In this document: piece by piece, positions 39,296 to 49,464 of the stretch
How positions within the stretch are numbered: the stretch's first letter is position 1
Layout: each line of letters opens with the position of its first letter
Program-made: the position numbers and the translations under genes
Assembly: GCA_039105265.1 (NCBI GenBank)
Contig: JAPFFF010000010.1
Location: 2,418,001-2,482,000 of the forward strand
DNA: 64,000 nt
Direction of reading: 5' to 3'
Source: Tritrichomonas musculus
Lineage: Eukaryota; Parabasalia; Tritrichomonadida; Tritrichomonadidae
Notes under the pieces: generated by a model
What the model saw: only the letters and a program-made list of their open reading frames with translations
Databases searched by the model: none
What the model was told of the DNA's origin: nothing

Positions 39296-39595
39296 GAAAA
39301 AAAAAATTTTAAATTTGATTAAATAAATTTCCTAAAATTTTATCAAATTTTAAAATATAATTGAATGAAAAGCAAATATTCACAATTGCATAAATATTGA
39401 TTAAATGAAAATATGATTAAATATTTTTCAAAGAAATTTCATTAAATTAATCGCATGCAATATTAAAAAAAAATATTGTTGAATGTCATTCAAAAATATT
39501 TATTGAAATTGTATGAAAAATTTCAATAGTCAAATTATATAAAAACTGATAATCTTTCAAATATCATTAAAATAAATATACAAATTATATAAAAT

Positions 39596-40004
39596 GGGAC
39601 AATCGTTTTTTTCTACGCCACTTTTTGAATGGTTTTTCTATCCGTGAATAGCTATTCATGGAAAGTAAAAAACCGCCATCTTAAGGTGAAATTTAACTTA
39701 CTCTGTTAAGAAAATTAACCAAAAAAATCGTAAATTAAAATTTTCTCTTAAAATTATAACAGTTTGCTTTTTTTGATATAATTTTTTTTTATTTTTACAT
39801 AATTTTTCAGGAATATACGCACCAGTGATCACCATAGGGCTGCGCGAAGCCGAATCAGGCTCCTTGAATTGCTGGATGAATCGGGTAGCCATTTGAACTA
39901 AATATTTATGCATTATTTAGCAAAAATTGAATAAAAAATGTATAAAAAAGTATTCAAAAAGTTTAAAAGTTTTCAAAAAGTGGCGTAGAAAAATACGATT
40001 CCCC
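39596..40004. mobile_element. 409-bp TIR element (MITE-like) with 8-bp target duplication
   Basis: Terminal inverted repeats: left 39596-39629 and right 39972-40004 share AATCG, seven T-rich bases, then CTACGCCACTTTTTGAA, with one mismatch in 29 aligned bases; the outermost bases are GGGAC and GGGG. The flanks carry an identical TATAAAAT at 39588-39595 and 40005-40012, an 8-bp duplication. An 8-bp duplication is known for hAT and Merlin-type elements and is close to the 9 bp of Mutator-like ones. The interior has a 14-bp palindrome (39645-39658), a more G+C-rich patch and an antisense open stretch of 71 codons without recognised homology. It is non-autonomous, inserted in an ankyrin spacer, and looks recent. 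Confidence 0.85.
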
Positions 40005-40275
40005 TATAAAATGATATGATTTTTAAAATCAAATGAACAAATGAATTAAAAATGGTATTAAAAATAAATTCAAAATATCATTAAAATATTATTATTTTGA
40101 ATCAAATAAATGATGATAATTTGGAATGTAATTATAACAAAAATTTTAACTTCAAAAATAAAATATTTAAATTTCATTAAACAATAACGGTAGAAAATTG
40201 AAAAAGAAAACTTTATGAATAACGAAATAAACTATTCAATTTTGAAAACTGTATTCAAAAAATCTTATGAAAAAT

Positions 40276-40374
40276 ATGCTTTACATTCACATCAATATCT
40301 TTTGATGATAGTAATGCCTCAACAATTTCCGGATTTTCTAATTCAATAGCAATATGTAATGCTGCTTTATTAAT
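40276..40374 (-). other. isolated ankyrin unit D
   Basis: It reads KAALHIAIELENPEIVEALL then SSKDIDVN. It is about 510 bp beyond unit C. Confidence 0.8.
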
Positions 40375-40887
40375 TTTTTAATTTCAATTGTGTTAATTTA
40401 TTTTTTTCACAAATTTCATAAAAATTTGTTATTGTTAATTGCATTGAAAAAACAAATGAATAAATTGTATTTAAGCTTAAGAATATTGAATATTATTAAA
40501 AGATATAAAATTAAAATAACATAAAAGCATAACATGATATTTCATTAGAAAAAAAATTGATTTTGAATCATATTAAAATGGTCCTATGAAATTCCACAAA
40601 ATTTAAAAAGACAAATTAATAGGCCATTAGAAAATCATTAATTTGTAATTCCATGAAAAACAAATTATTTCGAATTTCATGAATAAAATATATTCATTAA
40701 TTTTATAAAAATTAAGTTACATGGAACTTCATCAAATTTATCATTTTGAAATGTTATAAAAACCCAATTATAAAATTTTATTTAAAAAAAAATCAGTTTT
40801 GAAATTCTATTCAAAAAATGAAAATAAAAACAATATTAAAAAAATGTTCAATAGAAATAATATTAGCAAGATTATGAATAAAATTAA

Positions 40888-40985
40888 TTTAGCATTAACA
40901 TCAATTTGCTTGTGTGAGAGTAAAAGTTGAATAATTTCTAAATTCTCTTTTTCAGTTGCCATGTGCAATGCTGTCTTGTCAAATT
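40888..40985 (-). other. isolated ankyrin unit C
   Basis: It reads DKTALHMATEKENLEIIQLL then LSHKQIDVN. It is about 590 bp beyond unit B. Confidence 0.8.
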
Positions 40986-41580
40986 TTTTTCATAATTTCA
41001 TCAAAATAAAAAATATAAATTTGATACAAAAAACATCACTTAAAACTATATTTGTAAATAAAAAAAAAGAATTGTATTAAAACTTTAATTAGCGAATATC
41101 ATTAAATTTGAATTAATTGAAACGTGATGAATTAAAATTTTTGATTAATTTTGTTAAATATTGAATTCTAAAACTCCATAATAATAATTGAGGAACTCCA
41201 TAAAAGTAGAAAACATTTAAAACTGTATGAAAAAACCAAAAATATAAATTATATTAATTTTAAAATTATTAAAAACGATTTAAATTTGTTTTATTTGAAC
41301 GCAATTTCAAAATTAAATTGAAAATTATATCAAATAAAAGTGATTTAAAAATGGCATTAAAACATCCCAAAATAGAACATAATTGAAGAATAGAATTTAT
41401 AAAACTGAATGAAAAATTTTATTCAAAACTGTATTGAAATAGAATATTTGATTAATTCCATGAAAATGTTATATGAAATTGAATTAAAATAATATCAAAA
41501 AATTGCATTCAAATAATTAATTCGTGAATAAAATAAAAAAATTCATTAATTTGTAATTTCATTAGTTTTTTTAAATTAAA

Positions 41581-41682
41581 ATTGCTTTTGAATTAATAGA
41601 AATTTCTTTTTCTGCTAATAAAATCTTCAAAATTTCAGGATTTTGCTTATTTACTGCAATATGTAAAGGAGCCAATTTTTTA
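41581..41682 (-). other. isolated ankyrin unit B
   Basis: It reads LAPLHIAVNKQNPEILKILL then AEKEISIN. It is about 230 bp beyond unit A, and the intervening sequence is A/T-rich. Confidence 0.8.
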
Positions 41683-41909
41683 TTAAAATTCAAAAATTAA
41701 AATAAAATTAAATAAAAAAGTTGTTTAAATTATATTCAAAAAGAAGATATTAAATTCCATAAATGACTGCATGATAATCTTGTAAAAATAATCTTTTAAT
41801 AAACACACTGAGAAATAGAAATTACGAATTCTATTAAAGAAAGAAGATTTAAAATTTTGTTCAAAAAATTTTTTTCAAAATTTCATTCAAAAAAAATTAA
41901 ATTAAAAAT

Positions 41910-42015
41910 TTATATTATATTGATATCAATGTTTGGCTGTGATAATAAAAGTTGTACAATTTCAACATTTCCTTTTTTAACTGCCCAATGTAATGCGTTT
42001 AATGATTCATATACC
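41910..42015 (-). other. isolated ankyrin unit A
   Basis: It reads NALHWAVKKGNVEIVQLLLS then QPNIDIN. It is about 100 bp downstream of the end of the ankyrin sense in the main frame. The unit has no internal stop. Confidence 0.8.
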
Positions 42016-43216
42016 CCATTACGAAAATGAATAAACAATATAGAACGTCATCAAACAATTGAAAAATGAAATACTTGAATGAAAAAAAATGCCAATGAAT
42101 TGATTTTTGATTGATTTTTATATTTCCATTTTTTAGGAGAAAATCAACAATCACAAAACAATCAATTTTAGATAAAATGCAAAAAAGATCGTCTTTTTTG
42201 GTTTCATCATTTAAATCAAACAAAAAGTTTGAGTCATTATCTTTTGTTTCAAAAAGTTCAATGAAATTGTAACTTTCTAAACATTTGAAAACAAAATCAC
42301 TTTTTGAATCAGTGTGATTTTCAATGAAATATTGAGCAATATCATTATGATGACATTTTATTGCTTCTTCTATACATTCTTTAAATGTTCTTTTGTAAGT
42401 TTCAACTTGATTTTCTTCAAGACAATGAATCATTTCAGAACTTTTTGAGTGAATTGAATACAGCCACAATCTTTCTGTCAAACAGACTCCATTCAATCTT
42501 AAATATTGGAAAATTTGCATTGATCCAAAGAAAGCAGCATATTCAATTAAACTCGTATATCCTTTCAATAAAAATGTGTTAGTCTCAAAAGGTGACCAAT
42601 CAATTGTTTTTGAAAGATCAAAATTTGTTTGGTTTACATAAGCAATGAATTCATCAATTGAATCATTCCGAATTAATTCACAAACGTAAGAATCATTTTC
42701 ACCAATTTTCCTCTTCTTTTCAAATTGCTCATTGTCATAGATTTGATCATTTTCCATTTTTTCTAGTAAACTTTTTGAGTAAAACTTTTTGAATTCTTTC
42801 TGAAAATAAACGTGGTAATTCAGAACTTTGTATTTGCCATTGGAAATAATATTTGATATCGTTTTATCAGGAATTATAATCTTTTCATTTAAAAGAAATA
42901 AAAGAATTAATTTGTCATCTTTGAAAATGTTGAAAATGTCTAAATTTGAGAAACTTTGTTTGATTTCTTTTGCTATTGCTTTTAGAATTTGCTCAATCCT
43001 GGAAAGATACTTGTGATAGTTTGCTATTTTTGAAATCATATAAAGTAATATTTTTAAATCATACTTGCTTTCTTTAATTTTTAGATCATCGATCTTCTTT
43101 ATTAGATTTTGGAAATTTGCTTCTTGGCTATCTTCGTTCTCTAAAAATTCAAGAAGCAATTCCTGAATGCTTTTCATTTTTTGAAAATAATCTTGAATAA
43201 ATTGTTCAATCTCCAT
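41999..43216 (-). CDS. DUF3447-type ankyrin protein, N-terminal frame
   Basis: The first 405-codon frame of what seems to be a longer ankyrin gene. The N-terminal ~150 residues (MEIEQFIQDYFQKMKSIQELLLEF...) match the helical lead region typical of large trichomonad ankyrin families. A DUF3447-like stretch follows, with YTSLIEYAAFFGSMQIFQYLRLNGV and CIEEAIKCHHNDIAQYFIENH. The last supported ankyrin unit ends DFLLKNGNIKIN near 42110. The final ~40 residues to the stop at 41999 look like spacer translation. Further ankyrin units continue downstream on the same strand at 41.9, 41.6, 40.9, 40.3 and 39.2 kb, separated by A/T-rich spacers. Whether this is one gene with unusual introns, or an N-terminal gene plus debris, is open. 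Confidence 0.7.
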   Translation of the reverse strand: MEIEQFIQDYFQKMKSIQELLLEFLENEDSQEANFQNLIKKIDDLKIKESKYDLKILLYMISKIANYHKYLSRIEQILKAIAKEIKQSFSNLDIFNIFKDDKLILLFLLNEKIIIPDKTISNIISNGKYKVLNYHVYFQKEFKKFYSKSLLEKMENDQIYDNEQFEKKRKIGENDSYVCELIRNDSIDEFIAYVNQTNFDLSKTIDWSPFETNTFLLKGYTSLIEYAAFFGSMQIFQYLRLNGVCLTERLWLYSIHSKSSEMIHCLEENQVETYKRTFKECIEEAIKCHHNDIAQYFIENHTDSKSDFVFKCLESYNFIELFETKDNDSNFLFDLNDETKKDDLFCILSKIDCFVIVDFLLKNGNIKINQKSIHWHFFSFKYFIFQLFDDVLYCLFIFVMGYMNH

Positions 43217-44104
43217 TACAAAATTTTGACAATTTTATATCACATGTCGATTTTTTTTGTCTGAATATCTCATTATTTTCATTATTCTCGTATTGGAATT
43301 ATATCAAAGTTTAAATTGAAAAATAATATTTTGTTAATAATAAATTTTAATAGTAATAGAACAAAACAAATTATTATATTTACATGAATTTCGTTAAATT
43401 TATTATTTTCAGTTTTTTTTCTAAAGATAATAACAATATTTTCTTAAATATTTCTCCAAATATTCAAATTGTAATTTTGTTTTTCTTTCTAATACTATAT
43501 ACCTATTTTAAATGAGATAGTATTTTTAATTATATAATATAATAACATTACATTTCTTAATATATACAAAATAACTATTTATTTGTGAAATAAATATATT
43601 TTAAAAATTTTTATATTTGAGAGTATTTCTGAAATATCCATGCAATTTTTTATGATAGCTTGTTTCATTTATTCAAATTTGAGAGAATAATTTTTATTCA
43701 ATTTTATTTTATAAAAAATTTTCCTAAAATATTTTCATAAAAAAATAGTTTAATCATTTTTATATCATAAAAAATTATATATTAAAGCTTTATGAATATA
43801 TATAATGCTTTATAATTATAAATAATATTAAAAATAAGATGAAATATCCAAAATATTAATACTTTTTTTATAAATCACTTATTCAATCCATCAAAATAAT
43901 TATCTCAATTAAAATTGAATATGTAGAAGATTAATTTATTAAATATATCATTATAAAAATTAGTAAACTTCATTAACTATTATTTATAAACTTAATAAAC
44001 ATAATATAATCTATAATATTAAAAAATAAAATGTTCAAACCTAAAAAAGATCGATATATTATAAAAATAGTTATTTTTTCTTTTTTTATTATATGAAATG
44101 AAGC
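43217..44104. other. A/T-rich divergent intergenic region
   Basis: It lies between the divergent ankyrin and C2 genes. No gene or RNA is recognised. Confidence 0.5.
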
Positions 44105-44109
44105 TCATT
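44105..44109 (+). promoter_or_regulatory. initiator-like TCATT
   Basis: TCATT with its A 11 nt before the ATG at 44118 fits the trichomonad initiator. Confidence 0.4.
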
Positions 44110-44117
44110 TTTGTGAA

Positions 44118-46487
44118 ATGGCAAGACGTCTAAACATTGAAATTATAGAAGCTCAAAATTTAATAAAACCAGATCCTGATAGTCCCTTAGATCCATATGT
44201 TATCATCAAACTTAAAAACCAAGATAAGAATACTTTCGAAATGACACAAGTAATTAACAACACAACCAATCCTGTTTGGAACCAAACTTTCAATATATTA
44301 GCTGTAGATCCAAATGATGTTTTACTAATCAATATATACGACAAAGGGATTAAGAAAGATGTAAGAATTATGGATGAACTTCAATTCCCTGTTAACATAT
44401 GGGAAATCGAGGGAAAACGTGAAAAAAAGATAATTGATCTCAAACTCAAAAAGAAGAAAAACTTTTTACCTGCAGGAAGGTTAATATTTGCAATTCAAGC
44501 TCTACCTCCATCTGAACCAAAACCGCGTGAACGAAATGACATTACAGTACCAGTTGTTCAAACAGATGGATGTAGAATTCATATTAAAGCTTTTGAAGGT
44601 AAAGATTTAATCAAAATGGGCGTTGGTGCAAAATCTGATCCTTACCTTCAATTCAACATCAAAGGAATCGATAGCAAAAAAGTCAAAACCAATGTAATTA
44701 CCAAAACACAATGTCCTGTTTGGAATGAAGAATTAGATATCTTAGCCCATGATCATAAAACAGATATACTCGAAGTCAACTTAATTGACCATGATTTAAA
44801 CAAAAATGAAAAAATGATGAATACAATTTTTATACCAATTTCTGAACATCCATTTGGTGATCATTATGTATTCGACGATTACATCAAACTCAAGAACAAA
44901 AATGCAGGAAAACTTCACTTTGAACTTGACTTTAATCCAGTTTCTGAAAAATTCATTCATCCGGTAAAACAGGAATCACTTTTACATCAGAAAGAAGAAG
45001 AAGAAGTTGAATCTTCAGAAAAAGTTCAAGAACCAGTTAAAACCGAAGAAGAACCAGTAAAAATTGAAGAAGAAAAACCAGTTAAAACCGAAGAAGAACC
45101 AGTTAAAACAGAAGAAGAACCAGTGAAAACAGAAGAAGAACCAATAAAAACAGAAGAACCAATAAAAACTGAAGAAGAACCAGTTAAAACAGAAGAAGAA
45201 CCAATAAAAACAGAAGAACCAATAAAAACCGAAGAAGAACCAGTTAAAACAGAAGAAGAACCAGTGAAAACAGAAGAAGAACCAATAAAAACAGAAGAAC
45301 CAATAAAAACCGAAGAAGAACCAGTGAAAACAGAAGAAGAACCAATAAAAACTGAAGAAGAACCAATAAAAACAGAAGAAGAACCAATAAAAACAGAAGA
45401 AGAACCAATAAAAGCTGAAGAAGATGCGGTCAAGGTTGAAGAGCCTGAAAAAAACGAAGAAACAACTAAAGTTGAAGAACTCAATGAAGAAGAGAAAGCT
45501 GAAGAAGTTCCAGTTCAATCACGAGACATTGAAATACCTCAAGAAAAAGTAGTCGGAGAACCAAAGCCAAAAGTCCAAGGCGAAGTGTGCAAGCTTGTCG
45601 TTAAAGTTGTGAAAGGCGAGAACCTGCTACAGCTGGACGAAGGCTCACGCGATCCCTATGTCTCATTGCAGATCAAAGGCGATGATTACAGTCTCCAGAA
45701 AACGCGAACAGTTGACCACAGCGCCAATCCAGTCTGGGACGAATCGTACGAGTTCCACATCAATGACCGTAAAACAGATGTTCTTTTAGTCAACCTTTAT
45801 GACGAAGGCATTCGAGCTGACGGCAAAATGATGAACCAGATTGAATTTCCACTCAAAGAATGGGAAATCGGCACGCACGTTGAATACAACCAAGACATCA
45901 AATTAGGCCCAAGAGACGCTGGCAAAATCTATCTTGAATTTGACATTCAAAAAGAAGAAGAAAAAGAAGAAAAGAAAGATGAAAACGTTGCTGAAGCTGA
46001 AAAGCAAGAAGAAGAAGTTGCTGCTGTTGTTGCTGATAAACAAAAGAACAATAATTTGAAGAAGTCGGCTGAATCCATTAAAGGAACAATTGTAATGGCA
46101 AACGGCCTTCCGAAAACAAATTCAAATGGTTCCGACACTTACGTGGTCCTTTCTGTTTTGACACCAAACGAAAAAGAGAAGAAAACTGAAAAAGTTAAAA
46201 CTGGAATCTTTCGTAATACGCAGGATCCTGTCTGGAACAGAGATTTCGAATTCGGAAACGTTAAGAACGGCGACTATTTGAGAGTAGAAGTATTCCAATC
46301 ACATAAAATCCGCGGTGATCAATGCTTCGCTTATGTAGACATTCCAGTCGACAGGATAAAAGAAAATGAGCCCACTGAACAAAGATATAAACTTGAAAAA
46401 CCAGCAAAGTGTCCGAAATATGTTAAGAAGGTAAATGATTTGGGAACAATCACACTTTCTCTTGCTCATAATGTGCAATATTGTTAA
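44118..46487 (+). CDS. four-C2-domain protein with Glu/Lys/Pro repeat linker
   Basis: The 789 residues hold four C2 domains at about 1-130, 140-275, 485-625 and 665-785. Each shows SDPY/DPYV, NPVWN or CPVWN, and an LLINIYDKG/LLVNLYDEG-like strand. Asp residues of the calcium loops are largely kept in the first three (PLDPYVII, SDPYLQF, SRDPYVSL). Between C2-2 and C2-3 is a linker of about 25 tandem PVKTEEE/PIKTEE steps. There is no membrane helix, so it is a cytosolic calcium- or lipid-responsive scaffold that should dock on membranes. The C2 family in trichomonads is expanded, with no proven role. A shorter Lys/Glu linker separates C2-3 and C2-4. Confidence 0.88.
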   Translation: MARRLNIEIIEAQNLIKPDPDSPLDPYVIIKLKNQDKNTFEMTQVINNTTNPVWNQTFNILAVDPNDVLLINIYDKGIKKDVRIMDELQFPVNIWEIEGKREKKIIDLKLKKKKNFLPAGRLIFAIQALPPSEPKPRERNDITVPVVQTDGCRIHIKAFEGKDLIKMGVGAKSDPYLQFNIKGIDSKKVKTNVITKTQCPVWNEELDILAHDHKTDILEVNLIDHDLNKNEKMMNTIFIPISEHPFGDHYVFDDYIKLKNKNAGKLHFELDFNPVSEKFIHPVKQESLLHQKEEEEVESSEKVQEPVKTEEEPVKIEEEKPVKTEEEPVKTEEEPVKTEEEPIKTEEPIKTEEEPVKTEEEPIKTEEPIKTEEEPVKTEEEPVKTEEEPIKTEEPIKTEEEPVKTEEEPIKTEEEPIKTEEEPIKTEEEPIKAEEDAVKVEEPEKNEETTKVEELNEEEKAEEVPVQSRDIEIPQEKVVGEPKPKVQGEVCKLVVKVVKGENLLQLDEGSRDPYVSLQIKGDDYSLQKTRTVDHSANPVWDESYEFHINDRKTDVLLVNLYDEGIRADGKMMNQIEFPLKEWEIGTHVEYNQDIKLGPRDAGKIYLEFDIQKEEEKEEKKDENVAEAEKQEEEVAAVVADKQKNNNLKKSAESIKGTIVMANGLPKTNSNGSDTYVVLSVLTPNEKEKKTEKVKTGIFRNTQDPVWNRDFEFGNVKNGDYLRVEVFQSHKIRGDQCFAYVDIPVDRIKENEPTEQRYKLEKPAKCPKYVKKVNDLGTITLSLAHNVQYC
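45040..45420 (+). repeat. 18-21-bp coding repeat (PVKTEEE/PIKTEE)
   Basis: In-frame tandem units of 6-7 codons lie in the C2 protein linker. Variants (GTG/GTT/ATA and AAA CC/ACA/ACT third bases) are shuffled, which suggests unequal exchange. Opposite-strand frames here are shadows. Confidence 0.9.
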
Positions 46488-47805
46488 ATAAATATTCATG
46501 AATTTAATAATAATAATTAAATTATATAAAAAATATTATTATTTAAATTTTGTTTTAATTTTTGAATAAATATAACATCGAGTTCCTCTTTTTATTTACT
46601 GATTTTATATCAAATTACATACATTTTTTTTCAAATACGATTGAAATGATGAGTATCTTTGCTCAAAGGATATAATGTTCAATAGACATAAATTTAAATA
46701 CAAACGATTTTTATATATTCAAATGAATGAAAAATGTTCATGAGTTGAAATAATAATAATTATTAAATAAGATAAATAAACTGGAATCAAAAACAGGATA
46801 TCGATTTTGAGGCAATTATTTTTTTCAATCAAACAAAAATTAAGAACTCTCTGAAAAATGCTTATCAAAAAGTGAAAATAATGATATCGAGATTTTGATG
46901 ATCTCAAAAAGTTTGAAAATTATATAATTTTTATTCAAAAAGTTTCGATTTAAGATGTAGCCAGTAATAATAAACACCAACTTCTTCTTTCTTCATCACT
47001 TATTTTGGTGAGTATAACTTCTTTTAATGAGACATGCATCGATTTTTGCATTGTATTGAAGAAAAATGAAGTAGTTGTGGTAGAATGATTGAAATTAATT
47101 ATGTAATTGTATCAATTGAAAGCCTTTCGAATGCTTATTGTATAGTTTAATTGAGTTTTCTTTATTAAAAATAGTAGAAAAGCTTAATTTTTTTTCATTT
47201 AATTCCTATTATGTTAATTGATTGAAAATAAAGAGAGTAAAAACTACATAAAAAGACTAGAAATGCGTGGAATCATCATAATTAGTAGGCTTTCTATTGC
47301 TTTATCGACTAATTTTGGATTATTTTGGAGCATCACTCGAGAAATTAATGTTATTTCAAAATTGAATATTGAAGTTGGGTTATAGCAGAAAATTGAAATG
47401 ATTGAACTTGTGGAGTATTTTCATTGATAAAGTTTAGTGGTTTGCTGGCCTGGCGCTAATCACTTATTTTTTTTGCTCAAAAATAATAATTCTGTTTTAA
47501 AATAAAAAATTCAATGCTTATTTGGCGATATCGACTTTTCGATTCCAGTTTATATTTATTTAATTTTCAAATAATTGTAAATAAAACCAATTATAAATAT
47601 CACATTAAATGAAAAAGTAAAAGATTAAAAATTAGGATAAAAGTCCATCAAAGTAGAATAAAATTCAAAGGATTGAGGACAAATATATATTGAATTAAAA
47701 TACATATATCAAGTTTGATAGACTATTCTATTTTTATTATAATTCATCATTAATTGTACAATCCGGATTCTGAATTTATCTAATTAGAACATTTTATTTG
47801 ACTTG
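46488..47805. other. 1.3-kb intergenic spacer
   Basis: The region is convergent between a plus- and a minus-strand gene. TCAAAAAGT-type 9-mers occur at about 46871, 46905 and 46938. No coding or RNA feature is recognised. Confidence 0.5.
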
Positions 47806-49356
47806 TTAATCAGAAATGTCCATATTATCATTAATTAGATCAAGAAAGTAAAGGACATTTGTGTCAAGTTCAATATTATAATTCTCTTTCTTTTCTTTAC
47901 GTTCATCTATTGTTTCTTTAATTTTGCATAATGAGCGATAAAAGTCATTCACATCAATTGACTGAAAAAGAGGGTGATCAAATAGATTACTTTCTTCAAC
48001 TCCAGACGAATATGCAGCCTGACAGTTTTTATAAAGAGCAACAAGAATTTCATGCCAAATTTTGGGATCTGGAATATCAATAAATTCCATAAGTTCAGAA
48101 ATGATATTTTGCTGTACAATAAGATTTTGTATGTTTTGATCTTTCGTAAAACTACATAAACCGCAAAAATAATTAATTGCTGCTTTTTTTGCTGGAAATC
48201 CACCTTCTTTAAGAAGTTTTAATGCAAGATTTGTGAAATTTGACGATGCTATTTCTAAAATAATTGTAATAGAGACTTCTTTCCCTAAGTAAAAAAAGTT
48301 TTGAATTGTTTGAAGTAATAATATTGCATTCAATTCACCTGTTATAAAAGATAAAACAGCCTGGAATTTCGGAAGTATTCCTCGCTGATATAGTTGCTGT
48401 GCATAGGAAATTACTGCAGATGATGAAAAATTTAGGAATATCCCAATTACATATGAACAGAATTTGCTATGGTTAAGCGTCTTAAGCCTTTCCAAAAGAA
48501 GATCATCAATACCAATTTGTGGATTATGGTTTTCAGGTTGTCCATTGCTTAATAAAAACTGATAAAATTCATTTTTTGTGGAATCTTCTAATATTAACAT
48601 ATATAAATGACAAATTTCCCCAAATATCAATTCATTATCACTATATATAAATCTTCTAACAATTGTATTAAATAAAAATAGCGAAATATCGCCAATGAAA
48701 TCAATGATCTTTGGATCTACTTGATTTCTCATAGGATAAGATTTAATAAAACCAGTTACAATTCTTAGTAGATTTAAAAAGTCATTAGCAGGGATTGCAG
48801 GATCATTCATGCATTGCACAATTCTCTCAACAAAATTGAAGTTTGATATTGCTGACCGGAAAACATCGATTGAAGTGGCAAAAAAATTGTCCATGAATTT
48901 AATTTCGAATTCATTCATGGGGTTATACAGTAATTGTATATATTGAGACATAATTTCGGAATCAATGATTGCAGATCCTAAAAAAGGCCTGGTTAACAAA
49001 ATATAAGAGGCATAACTCAAAATTTTGCCATAAAGTTCATTATTTCTTCCAAGTCTGAAAGCAAGCTCTAAGATAAATTCCAAATTTTGGTGTGTAATAT
49101 CTATATTATATTGAGCCAAGTAAATACATTTTGAAATTGATTCATTAATAATCGCCATATCAGTTGAATTTAATTTGGAAAAAGTTTCATTAAAATCTTG
49201 CTGAATTTTAATTTTTTCTTCTGGATTTTTTTTGATGGGGATCAAAATATCTTGGTTACATTCATTCATTTTCTCTTTTTCTTTATATATTGTGACCATT
49301 TCATCATGAATTGCCTTTTTTGTTGCTTCTTCTTTTATTGCATTCTTTTTGATCAT
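47806..49356 (-). CDS. ARM/HEAT-repeat protein, importin-alpha-like family
   Basis: The protein has 516 residues. A basic, charged N-terminus (MIKKNAIKEEATKKAIHDEM) is followed by helical pairs typical of armadillo folds, for example LLKEGGFPAKKAAINYFCGL and IPDPKIWHEILVALYKNCQ. No signal peptide or membrane segment is seen. It could be a transport adaptor or scaffold. It is similar in layout to the ARM protein at 16.4-17.8 kb, though not a close copy. The ATG at 49356 lies 108 bp from the ATG of the divergent OB-fold gene, so the two share a very short promoter region. Confidence 0.55.
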   Translation of the reverse strand: MIKKNAIKEEATKKAIHDEMVTIYKEKEKMNECNQDILIPIKKNPEEKIKIQQDFNETFSKLNSTDMAIINESISKCIYLAQYNIDITHQNLEFILELAFRLGRNNELYGKILSYASYILLTRPFLGSAIIDSEIMSQYIQLLYNPMNEFEIKFMDNFFATSIDVFRSAISNFNFVERIVQCMNDPAIPANDFLNLLRIVTGFIKSYPMRNQVDPKIIDFIGDISLFLFNTIVRRFIYSDNELIFGEICHLYMLILEDSTKNEFYQFLLSNGQPENHNPQIGIDDLLLERLKTLNHSKFCSYVIGIFLNFSSSAVISYAQQLYQRGILPKFQAVLSFITGELNAILLLQTIQNFFYLGKEVSITIILEIASSNFTNLALKLLKEGGFPAKKAAINYFCGLCSFTKDQNIQNLIVQQNIISELMEFIDIPDPKIWHEILVALYKNCQAAYSSGVEESNLFDHPLFQSIDVNDFYRSLCKIKETIDERKEKKENYNIELDTNVLYFLDLINDNMDISD

Positions 49357-49464
49357 TTAGTTTCGTTTATTAAAAAAAAAAGTAACCATATTTTTAAAAA
49401 TATAGAGCAACTTCCTCATGAAAAATATAACCATATTTTTCTATTAATACTATCTGTATATGAG

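Noticed and set aside
39204-42015. Canonical trichomonad introns between ankyrin units
   Set aside because: No GTATGT donor or ACTAAC...AG acceptor was found at the unit borders, so ordinary introns are not claimed.
45015-45518. Minus-strand Phe/Trp or Ser/Thr/Val frames
   Set aside because: Shadow of the KTEEE repeats in the C2 protein.
49198-49464. Hydrophobic N-terminal extension of the OB-fold gene
   Set aside because: It overlaps the start of the divergent ARM gene, is T-rich noise in translation, and an ATG at 49465 gives a sensible start.
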